From assembly GCA_021817755.1 (NCBI GenBank), contig JAKAGC010000038.1, positions 1-13,163 on the forward strand: DNA of 13,163 nucleotides, written 5' to 3'. Below the pieces are notes generated by a model. It saw only the letters and a list, made by a program, of their open reading frames with translations. It did no database searches and had not been told where the DNA came from. The position numbers and the translations under genes were made by a program. This DNA comes from Acidobacteriota bacterium. Lineage in GTDB: Bacteria; Acidobacteriota; Aminicenantia; UBA2199. Positions 1-6,109 of the stretch are shown here, piece by piece. The first letter of the stretch is position 1. Every line of letters starts with the position of its first letter.

Positions 1-61
1 GGAATGAAGTTAATCTCATTTTGAGTGAAGTTAAAGCAATTCAAAATAGGAAAATTGTTAT

Positions 62-143
62 CATGAATAGGCCTTACAATAAACGAAATCATTTGTTTGT
101 TATTATTAAATCAATAAATTTATAACATAAGGGCCTATTCATG
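62..143. repeat. 12-bp perfect inverted repeat with 58-bp AT-rich spacer
   Basis: The left arm CATGAATAGGCC (62-73) is the exact reverse complement of GGCCTATTCATG (132-143). Allowing one bulged base, the pairing continues for three more bases (TTA/TAA). The spacer is very AT-rich. No T-tract follows the right arm, so it does not look like an intrinsic terminator. I see no flanking target duplication that would prove a small mobile element. It sits just upstream of the GH127 promoter, so it could be a regulatory pair of sites, a cruciform, or a short dispersed repeat. Confidence 0.7.
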
Positions 144-159
144 GAATTTAAAGCGGCAT

Positions 160-188
160 TTGACAGAGAAATGGTTCTCATGTAGAAT
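160..188 (+). promoter_or_regulatory. Sigma-70-type promoter of the GH127 gene
   Basis: A consensus -35 box TTGACA (160-165) is followed by a 17-base spacer and a -10 box TAGAAT (183-188, five of six consensus bases). Standard spacing puts the transcription start at about base 195, which is the A of the GH127 start codon. No Shine-Dalgarno sequence lies between the -10 box and the ATG. This is what a leaderless transcript looks like. Confidence 0.75.
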
Positions 189-194
189 ATCGGT

Positions 195-2585
195 ATGAAG
201 ATAAATATAGCTCGCTCATTTGCCGTCTTGTTTATCGGTTTAATCGTTTCATCTCCTCTTTTTCCGGCCCAACCGGTTCCCTTTACCTCTGTAAGCGTAG
301 AGGATGAATTCTGGAAACCACGTATCGAAACCAATCGCACAGTTTCGATTCCTTCTGCTTTTAAAAAGTGTGAAGAAACAGGCCGGATGGATAACTTCGC
401 CCTTGCAGGCGGATTAATTAAAGGAGAACACAAGGGAGATTATCCTTTTGATGATACGGACCCCTATAAAATAATTGAAGGTGCCTCTTATTCTCTGGCT
501 GTTCATTATGATAAAAAATTGGATGAGTATGTGGATGGGGTGATCCGTTTGATTGCGGCTGCCCAGGAAAAAGATGGTTATCTCTATACATGCCGCACGA
601 ATAATTGTGCTCGTCTGGAACGCTGGATGGGTAAAGAACGCTGGGAAAAACTGAACAGTCACGAACTCTATAACTGCGGACATTTGTATGAAGCGGCGGT
701 GGCACATTTCCAGGCAACGGGGAAACACTCCCTCCTGAATGTGGCATTAAAAAACGCAGATTTGATCGATAAGGTCTTCGGCCCTGGTGCTAATCAAAAA
801 AAATGCCCGTCAGGGCACCCGATTATCGAAATGGCCCTGGTTAAACTCTATAGGGTCACCGGTGATAAGAAATACCTTAACCTGGCTCATTTTTTCATCG
901 AGGAAGCAGGCAGAGGTCACGATGGACACAAATTAAGCCAGTACAGCCAGGATCATAAACCGGTGATCGATCAGGATGAAGTGGTTGGACATGCAGTAAG
1001 AGCCGGCTATTTCTACTCTGGTATTGCGGATGTGGCAGGCCTCACCAATGATAAAGGTTATATGAAGGCACTGGAAAGATTGTGGGACAACATGACTTCC
1101 AAAAAATTATATATTACAGGTGGAATCGGAGCACGGGGAATGGGAGAGGGCTTTGGTGATAATTATGAACTCCCCAATATGACGGCTTATTGCGAAACCT
1201 GCGCCTCTATTGCCAATGTTTACTGGAATTATCGAATGTTCCTTATGTATGAAGATGCCAAATTCTATGATGTGCTTGAACGTACTTTATATAATGGTGT
1301 TCTTTCCGGTGTTTCATTGAGTGGAGACCGTTTTTTCTATGATAATCCTCTGGAATCAAACGGTTCTCATGAACGGGCACCCTGGTTCGGATGCGCTTGC
1401 TGCCCGGGTAACGTTACCCGTTTTATCTCCTCTGTCCCGGGTTATATTTATGCGGAAGGAAAAAACGAAATCTTTGTCAATTTGTTTATCGGGGGGAGAG
1501 GAACAATAAACCTGGGAGGAGAAAAAGTTGAAATTACCCAGGAAACAGAGTATCCATGGAAAGGTGATGTGACGTTAATCCTGAAACCGGGTAATGAAAA
1601 GGATTTTTCATTGGCTTTACGTATCCCGGGATGGGCACAAAATACTCCGCTTCCGGGAAACCTCTACAGGTTCATTAAACCGAATAATGAGAAAACGATT
1701 ATCGAGGTTAACGGAAAACAAATGGAGTACACCATCGATAAAGGTTATGCGAGAATTCAACACAAATGGAAAAACGGAGACCGCATCGCCTTACATTTTC
1801 CGATGCCAATCAGACGTGTAATCGCAGATTCAAGGGTAGACGACGATAAAGGGAAAACGGCATTGATGAGAGGCCCCATCGTTTTTTGCCTGGAAGGAAA
1901 AGACCAACCGGGCGGACACGCCGCAAACCTCTTCCTACCGATGGATGAAGGGGTGGGAGAAACATTCGTAAAAGACCTTCTCGGGGGCGTAGTGGTCCTC
2001 GAAGGGAAATGCAAATCCCTTGAAAAAAACGAGAAAGGAGAACCTGTAGAAATAGAGCGACAATTTAAAGCAATACCCTATTCGACCTGGAATAACCGGG
2101 GCAGAGATGAAATGATTATCTGGCTTCCCACAGATGCGCAAAACGCACGCGTGATACCGAATCAAACGATTGCATCGAAAAGTAAAGCGAGCTCATCTGT
2201 AGGATTCGGAGACGGATTGAATGATCTCTATGAACCAAAAAGCTCGAATGACACTTCGAAACCGTTTTTTTACTGGTGGTTGAAAAAAGGCACGGATGAA
2301 TGGGTACAATATGATTTTGAAAAACCCGAAACGGTTTCTTCTATTAGTGTGTATTGGCTGGAAATAGACCATTATGATTGTTCGGCACGATTGCCGCAAT
2401 CCTGGGAAGTGGAATACAAATCGGGTTCGGAATGGAAAAAAGTTGAAACCGGGGATACCTACAAAGCAACAAAAGACGAGTACAATACAATCAAATTCAA
2501 ACCGGTTACAACCGATGGTCTGCGTATTCGAGTCAAACTGGCTCCGGAATATTCGGGCGGTATAATCGAATGGAAGGTGAATTAG
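195..2585 (+). CDS. Exported GH127 (DUF1680) beta-L-arabinofuranosidase with C-terminal discoidin-like domain
   Basis: This 796-residue protein probably hydrolyses terminal beta-L-arabinofuranosides from plant-type glycans outside the cytoplasm. Residues 1-25 form a signal peptide (basic start, hydrophobic core, likely cleavage after LFPA). The GH127 catalytic region spans roughly 30-650. Residues matching the characterised Bifidobacterium enzyme HypBA1 are visible: Glu318 (acid/base, GEGF), Glu334 and Cys336 (YCETC), and Cys402-Cys403 (GCACCPGN), where Cys402 would be the nucleophile and the Glu/Cys set binds zinc. The C-terminal part from about 666 (SSVGFGDGLNDLY) to the end resembles an F5/8 type C (discoidin) carbohydrate-binding fold. 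The ATG at 195 keeps the signal peptide intact; there is no ribosome-binding site, and the promoter places the mRNA start on this codon. GH146 is a close relative of the same DUF1680 fold, so substrate linkage is not certain. No other arabinose gene is in view. Confidence 0.9.
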   Translation: MKINIARSFAVLFIGLIVSSPLFPAQPVPFTSVSVEDEFWKPRIETNRTVSIPSAFKKCEETGRMDNFALAGGLIKGEHKGDYPFDDTDPYKIIEGASYSLAVHYDKKLDEYVDGVIRLIAAAQEKDGYLYTCRTNNCARLERWMGKERWEKLNSHELYNCGHLYEAAVAHFQATGKHSLLNVALKNADLIDKVFGPGANQKKCPSGHPIIEMALVKLYRVTGDKKYLNLAHFFIEEAGRGHDGHKLSQYSQDHKPVIDQDEVVGHAVRAGYFYSGIADVAGLTNDKGYMKALERLWDNMTSKKLYITGGIGARGMGEGFGDNYELPNMTAYCETCASIANVYWNYRMFLMYEDAKFYDVLERTLYNGVLSGVSLSGDRFFYDNPLESNGSHERAPWFGCACCPGNVTRFISSVPGYIYAEGKNEIFVNLFIGGRGTINLGGEKVEITQETEYPWKGDVTLILKPGNEKDFSLALRIPGWAQNTPLPGNLYRFIKPNNEKTIIEVNGKQMEYTIDKGYARIQHKWKNGDRIALHFPMPIRRVIADSRVDDDKGKTALMRGPIVFCLEGKDQPGGHAANLFLPMDEGVGETFVKDLLGGVVVLEGKCKSLEKNEKGEPVEIERQFKAIPYSTWNNRGRDEMIIWLPTDAQNARVIPNQTIASKSKASSSVGFGDGLNDLYEPKSSNDTSKPFFYWWLKKGTDEWVQYDFEKPETVSSISVYWLEIDHYDCSARLPQSWEVEYKSGSEWKKVETGDTYKATKDEYNTIKFKPVTTDGLRIRVKLAPEYSGGIIEWKVN

Positions 2586-2637
2586 CTTTCCTAGAAACGT
2601 AATACATCATGAATCACGGATTTTTTCGTTTTGGGTC

Positions 2638-2666
2638 TTGACAAAAAGCCTTAAAGAATGTATTGT
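2638..2666 (+). promoter_or_regulatory. Sigma-70-type promoter P1 of the [2Fe-2S]/FAD oxidoreductase unit
   Basis: TTGACA (2638-2643), a 17-base spacer and TATTGT (2661-2666) make a good vegetative promoter with a start near 2673. That gives a leader of about 107 bases before the first gene. The -10 box lies inside a perfect inverted repeat (2662-2682), which suggests repression by a dimeric DNA-binding protein. Confidence 0.65.
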
Positions 2667-2682
2667 AGTTCTAATCTACAAT
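2662..2682. promoter_or_regulatory. Palindromic candidate operator over the -10/+1 region
   Basis: ATTGTAG (2662-2668) and CTACAAT (2676-2682) are exact reverse complements separated by TTCTAAT. The element covers most of the -10 box and the predicted transcription start, the usual place for a repressor site. The regulator is not encoded in the window. The TGTA...TACA arrangement does not let me name a family with confidence. Confidence 0.6.
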
Positions 2683-2733
2683 TTCATGGGCGAAAAATAT
2701 CCGAAATCACTCTCCCTGGAATTGAAATAATAT

Positions 2734-2742
2734 TGATATAAT
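2734..2742 (+). promoter_or_regulatory. Candidate second promoter P2 (extended -10)
   Basis: TGATATAAT (2734-2742) matches the extended -10 pattern TGnTATAAT perfectly. No good -35 box is found at 16-18 bases upstream, which extended -10 promoters can tolerate. A start near 2749 would leave about 31 bases before the gene at 2780. It would lie outside the palindrome and could give a basal level of expression. Confidence 0.4.
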
Positions 2743-2779
2743 AAGGAAAACCTTAATTTATATGCGCGAGGCTTAAACC

Positions 2780-3061
2780 ATGGTCGACTTACGAATCGAA
2801 AATATCAAGCGTAAAGAAGCAATTATTTTTACTGTTAATGGTAAAGAGGTTTCTGCCTATAAAGGAGAGACTCTTCTGGCTGCCTTAATTGCCGCAGGTT
2901 ATAAAAAAACCAAAAGAAGCCCCATCAAAGGAAATCCCCGCGGTGGCCTTTGCGGTATGGGCGTTTGTTTCGAATGCATTGTTACAGTGAATGGCGTTCC
3001 CAATATCCGGTCCTGCATGACCGAGGTTGAAAACAACATGGTGGTGAAGATCGATGAATAA
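2780..3061 (+). CDS. Small [2Fe-2S] ferredoxin-like subunit of an HcnA/hydroxyproline-dehydrogenase-type complex
   Basis: This 93-residue protein carries a plant-type [2Fe-2S] cluster and probably shuttles electrons within a flavoprotein dehydrogenase. The cluster cysteines are Cys58, Cys63, Cys66 and Cys79 (C-X4-C-X2-C-X12-C, in GGLCGMGVCFEC and SCM). The length and layout match the gamma/HcnA-like subunits of hydrogen cyanide synthase, opine oxidase and dye-linked proline or D-hydroxyproline dehydrogenases, and the N-terminal domain of sarcosine oxidase alpha. The start has GAGG at 2768-2771, eight bases before the ATG. Its last eight bases overlap the next gene (ATGAATAA), so the two are translationally coupled and very likely form one complex. 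The substrate cannot be read from this subunit. Confidence 0.85.
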   Translation: MVDLRIENIKRKEAIIFTVNGKEVSAYKGETLLAALIAAGYKKTKRSPIKGNPRGGLCGMGVCFECIVTVNGVPNIRSCMTEVENNMVVKIDE

Positions 3062-4478
3062 CCCAACTCAATCCCAAAAATACGACGTTGTGATTATTGG
3101 AAGCGGTTTTTCAGGAATAGTAGCAGCGGATATTCTGGCAAAACATCAATTGAATATCTTGATGCTGGATGAAAATATGCATGTGGGCGGACAATTACTT
3201 CGGAAAATCCCGGAACAACTTGGCGAATACGCCAGCTATAACCCGGATTATGTAAAAAAACTGGGGTTCAGGTTCGTTCAAAATGTGAAACATCAAAAAA
3301 TTACCATAATGAACCGTGCTTGCATTATGGGCATTTACCCGGATAAAAAGCTACTACTGGAAGTAGAACGCAAACAGGTGATGGAAATTAATTATAATTA
3401 CCTGGTGTTCGCTACAGGCGCGAGGGAACGTTACCTGCCTTTCACAGGCTGGACTCTCCCTGGTGTTTACTCAACCGGTATGGCACAGGTTCTGATGAAA
3501 AGCTCCGGTATTCTCCCTGCAAAAAGCATGGTTATCGGAGGTTCGGGTTTATTCCTCTTTTCTGTTGCTTACGAATATTTGAAAAATAAAGGAAAAGCGG
3601 TTGCTGTACTTGAACAAACAGGTATGATGGAAAAAATTAAAATGGTCCCGGCCCTTGCCCATCAATTTTCAAAAGTGGCGGAAGGATTCAAATACCTATC
3701 CCGGATATACCTCAGCGGCGTACCTGTTAAATATAGCACCAAAATTGTTGAAGCACGGGGAAATGGCTGTGTGGAAGAAGTGGTTACAGGAAAAGTAAAC
3801 TCTGACGGACGGCTGATCTCTGGTTCCGAAAAAATATATAAAGCGGATGCATTGGCAGTCGGTTACGGATTCGTCCCCAATATCGAAGCACCTCAACTGG
3901 CAGGATGCGATCTGGAATACGCAGAGGATAAAGGGGGTTGGATCGTTCGAGTCAACGATAACCTGGAAACCTCTGTAAAAGATATCTATGCTGCGGGTGA
4001 AATTACAGGCGTGGGCGGTGCGTTGAAATCAATAAATGAAGGAAACATCACGGCTGTTTCTATCCTGCATAAAATGGAGCTAATGGCGGAATCGGATTAT
4101 GTTAAAAACCTGGCTCGATTGCTGAAAGAAAGAGGACACCATATGCAGTTCGTTCATTTCTTTAATTCCCTCTACCGAGTGCCTGCCGAAGCACTGAACG
4201 ATATTCCGGATGAAACTGTGATTTGCAGATGCGAAGACATAACGATGGGTGATATCAGGAAATCGGTTGCTGCCGGATACAAAACACCGAAAGGATTAAA
4301 AACCGCGACTCGTGTTACTATGGGAAACTGCCAGGGTAGAACCTGCGGACCTGTACTTTATGATATGTTGGGTTTGTTAACGGGCCAACCCAAACAATCA
4401 TTTGGCTTGTTTAACACACGCCCACCGTTAAAACCCTTATCCGTGGAAGCATTGGCCGGTTTTGTAGAAAAAGATTAA
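3054..4478 (+). CDS. FAD-dependent oxidoreductase with C-terminal BFD-like [2Fe-2S] domain (HcnB/OoxA-type alpha subunit)
   Basis: This 474-residue cytoplasmic flavoprotein most resembles the alpha subunit of opine oxidase, hydrogen cyanide synthase (HcnB) or hydroxyproline/proline dehydrogenase complexes. The FAD-binding Rossmann motif is GSGFSG (16-21, after VVII), with the ATGARE motif at 120-125. A second nucleotide-binding motif is VIGGSGLFLF (160-169), and the late FAD motif is IYAAGEITG (311-319). The C-terminal BFD-like domain holds a CxC/CX4C set: Cys391, Cys393, Cys426 and Cys431, suited to a [2Fe-2S] cluster. It overlaps the upstream ferredoxin-like gene by eight bases. In the known heterotrimers a third, D-amino-acid-oxidase-like beta subunit holds the substrate site; none is present here, as an intrinsic terminator follows directly. 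Substrate is unknown, and a two-subunit enzyme of different function remains possible. Confidence 0.85.
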   Translation: MNNPTQSQKYDVVIIGSGFSGIVAADILAKHQLNILMLDENMHVGGQLLRKIPEQLGEYASYNPDYVKKLGFRFVQNVKHQKITIMNRACIMGIYPDKKLLLEVERKQVMEINYNYLVFATGARERYLPFTGWTLPGVYSTGMAQVLMKSSGILPAKSMVIGGSGLFLFSVAYEYLKNKGKAVAVLEQTGMMEKIKMVPALAHQFSKVAEGFKYLSRIYLSGVPVKYSTKIVEARGNGCVEEVVTGKVNSDGRLISGSEKIYKADALAVGYGFVPNIEAPQLAGCDLEYAEDKGGWIVRVNDNLETSVKDIYAAGEITGVGGALKSINEGNITAVSILHKMELMAESDYVKNLARLLKERGHHMQFVHFFNSLYRVPAEALNDIPDETVICRCEDITMGDIRKSVAAGYKTPKGLKTATRVTMGNCQGRTCGPVLYDMLGLLTGQPKQSFGLFNTRPPLKPLSVEALAGFVEKD

Positions 4479-4524
4479 TACAAGGAAATTTTATTTAACA
4501 AAATAAAAAAGTATTATAAATCAT

Positions 4525-4560
4525 GGGGCGGTCGATTAACCGCCCTTTGTTTTCTTTTAT
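4525..4560 (+). terminator. Intrinsic terminator after the oxidoreductase unit
   Basis: GGGCGGT (4526-4532) pairs with ACCGCCC (4539-4545) around a six-base loop, with one more outer G-T pair. It is followed by a T-rich run (TTTGTTTTCTTTTAT). This ends the 2780-4478 unit and separates it from the Hfq/pdxA unit. Confidence 0.85.
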
Positions 4561-4735
4561 TTCAACATAATAAAAATTTGAATTACATCAATTTTTTCGT
4601 AAAAATACCTATCGAAAGAGATAAAAAAAATTTCCCGGATTCCCTATTAATAGGAAGTAAATAGATACTAATTTTTGCTCAAAATGAACATATAATCTAT
4701 ATCGTGAAAAAATCTGAAAGTCACTGGCGCATGTG
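4561..4735. other. AT-rich intergenic stretch without a recognisable gene
   Basis: The gap between the oxidoreductase gene and the Hfq-like gene is 331 bases, with the terminator at its left and the Hfq promoter at its right. In between I see only AT-rich sequence, a 12-bp perfect palindrome CCTATTAATAGG (4643-4654) and an isolated TATAAT (4691-4696) with no matching -35 box. I cannot support a small RNA or small protein here, although a regulatory role of the palindrome is possible. Confidence 0.5.
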
Positions 4736-4764
4736 TTGACATTTTTGGATAATTGGTTTATTAT
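4736..4764 (+). promoter_or_regulatory. Sigma-70-type promoter of the Hfq-pdxA unit
   Basis: TTGACA (4736-4741), exactly 17 bases, then TATTAT (4759-4764, five of six consensus bases). The predicted start near 4771 gives a leader of about 39 bases that ends in the strong ribosome-binding site AAGAAGGAG (4796-4804), five bases before the ATG. Confidence 0.75.
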
Positions 4765-4809
4765 TATAAACGTAAAAGCAGCAGTTAGAGTTAAGAAGAA
4801 GGAGCGAAA

Positions 4810-5157
4810 ATGACCCGGAAACTGATAAAGCCAGACCTTAATGAAATAAAAAAGTTTCAGAAGAAGGACAGCAAAAAGAAGCCACCACCACCTTACAAAA
4901 CACATGCTGAAAATTATTATTATATTAAGCAAATGAATAACCGTACCCCCATGATTATCGAATTGGTAAACGGAGAAGTGCTTAAAGGTCGAATCGAATG
5001 GTACGATGAACGATGCCTCAAAATCAAAAAAGAAGACAACGACAACTTTATTGTGTTTAAACACGTTATAAAATACATGTACAAGAACCCCGATGCACCG
5101 AACGATCGTCCTAGCGACAGATCAAACGAAAAACCATACGAAGAAAAAAGTTCATAA
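4810..5157 (+). CDS. hfq: Divergent, extended Hfq-like Sm RNA-binding protein
   Basis: This 115-residue protein looks like an RNA chaperone of the Hfq/Sm family, expected to form a hexameric ring that binds small RNAs and mRNAs. The Sm core spans about 34-93. The Sm1 part reads IIELVNGEVLKGRIEWYDE (compare E. coli IYLVNGIKLQGQIESFDQ) and the Sm2 part IVFKHVIKYMY, keeping the Lys-His pair (Lys84, His85) of the YKH motif. By alignment, Glu67 and Arg68 replace Gln41 and Phe42 of the E. coli uridine-binding proximal pocket. The rim arginine patch RRER is reduced to MNNR. A Lys/Pro-rich N-terminal extension of about 33 residues (four prolines at 25-28) and a hydrophilic C-terminal tail of about 22 residues flank the core. 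The start is supported by AAGAAGGAG five bases upstream. pdxA follows within a few bases. A specialised Sm paralogue rather than the general Hfq is possible. Confidence 0.8.
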   Translation: MTRKLIKPDLNEIKKFQKKDSKKKPPPPYKTHAENYYYIKQMNNRTPMIIELVNGEVLKGRIEWYDERCLKIKKEDNDNFIVFKHVIKYMYKNPDAPNDRPSDRSNEKPYEEKSS

Positions 5158-5164
5158 GTAAGGA

Positions 5165-6109
5165 TTGAAAATCGGCAATAATTCAAAAATAATGGCGGTT
5201 ACCCTGGGTGATCCCCAGGGTATCGGCCCGGAAATAATAGAAAAAAGTTTTTTTCAGTACCAACCGCAGTGCAGTGTTATTATAATAGGTGATACCCGGT
5301 ATTATGGGAATAATAATATACCTGTAATCGATAATATCGATGAAATCAAAGGGAAAAAAGAGAAAGGAATTTATTTATATCGCGTCCTACCTTCTGAAAA
5401 TGAAAAAAAGATTGATCCTTCTTATCTCTATGTAAGAGAGGGGATCCGTTTGGCTTTGGAAAATAAGGTCCATGCCCTAGTAACGGGTCCGGTTTCAAAA
5501 GAAAAATGGCTTCAATCCGGGATCCCGTTCAAAGGTCATACGGGATTACTGGCTCACTCTGCCGGTGTAGAGGATCATTGTATGTTTTTCTGGTCCGAAG
5601 ATATGAAAGTGGCACTGTATACGATTCATATCCCATTAAAAGATATCTTTTCCCAAATAAAAAAAGAAAAAATAATCCACTTTGTCCGGTTTGTAAACAA
5701 CCGGTTGAAGGAATCGTTTAAAAAAGAGTTTCATTTCCTTGTCAGCGGATTGAATCCCCATGCCGGAGAAGGGGGAATCATCGGACAGGAAGAATTGGAA
5801 ACAATAATTCCGGCAATCGATGAATTAAAATCGGAAATGAACATTACCGGGCCTTTCCCTCCTGATACTATTTTTCTCCAAGCCCGGGATATCCCCGACA
5901 GTGTTGTGATTTCCTGGTATCATGACCAGGGATTGATTGCATTTAAACTATTAAACATAAATTCCGGTGTGAATATGACACTCGGATTACCCTTTATCCG
6001 TACTTCTCCCGATCACGGTACCGCTTTTGATATCGCTGGGAAAGGAATCGCCGACCCTTCTTCTATGCTGCAAGCTATAAAACTCGCCGAACACCTTCTT
6101 AGCGTTTAA
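5165..6109 (+). CDS. pdxA: 4-hydroxythreonine-4-phosphate dehydrogenase
   Basis: PdxA oxidises 4-phosphohydroxy-L-threonine with NAD(P)+ in the DXP-dependent branch of pyridoxal phosphate synthesis; it is a cytoplasmic metal-dependent dimer. The 314 residues match the family's usual length. Visible motifs are GDPQGIGPE near the N-terminus, TGPVSKEKW, and the three metal-ligand histidine motifs FKGHTG, LNPHAGEGG and WYHDQG. The typical C-terminal SPDHGTAFDIAGKG is also present. The start is uncertain. TTG at 5165 has AAGGA directly abutting it, while ATG at 5192 begins MAVTLGDPQG, closer to usual PdxA starts but without a clear ribosome-binding site. The Hfq-like stop lies seven bases before the TTG, so the two are cotranscribed. 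The stop overlaps that of the convergent glycosyltransferase. A PdxA2-type role in sugar-acid metabolism cannot be excluded from sequence alone. Confidence 0.92.
   Translation: MKIGNNSKIMAVTLGDPQGIGPEIIEKSFFQYQPQCSVIIIGDTRYYGNNNIPVIDNIDEIKGKKEKGIYLYRVLPSENEKKIDPSYLYVREGIRLALENKVHALVTGPVSKEKWLQSGIPFKGHTGLLAHSAGVEDHCMFFWSEDMKVALYTIHIPLKDIFSQIKKEKIIHFVRFVNNRLKESFKKEFHFLVSGLNPHAGEGGIIGQEELETIIPAIDELKSEMNITGPFPPDTIFLQARDIPDSVVISWYHDQGLIAFKLLNINSGVNMTLGLPFIRTSPDHGTAFDIAGKGIADPSSMLQAIKLAEHLLSV

Noticed and set aside
5..34. Two direct copies of TGAAGTTAA (5-13 and 26-34), 21 bp apart
   Set aside because: Short, at the window edge, and without any promoter next to them; cannot be judged without the sequence to the left.
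3..125. Open plus-strand frame of 40 codons from the left edge to a TAA at 123-125, possibly the tail of an upstream gene
   Set aside because: A frame this long arises easily by chance in such AT-rich sequence, it runs through the inverted repeat, and I recognise no protein family in it.
89..433. Minus-strand open frame covering the GH127 promoter and start
   Set aside because: It overlaps a well supported gene and promoter, and its product looks like no known protein.
2598..2630. Possible terminator after the GH127 gene (CGTAAT/ATCACG followed by a T-run)
   Set aside because: The stem is short, AT-rich and contains an A-C mismatch; the T-run alone is not enough.
4609..5064. Minus-strand frame of 151 codons rich in Phe/Ile
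   Set aside because: It lies antisense to the Hfq-like gene and its promoter; the Phe/Leu/Val content comes from reading A-rich codons in reverse.
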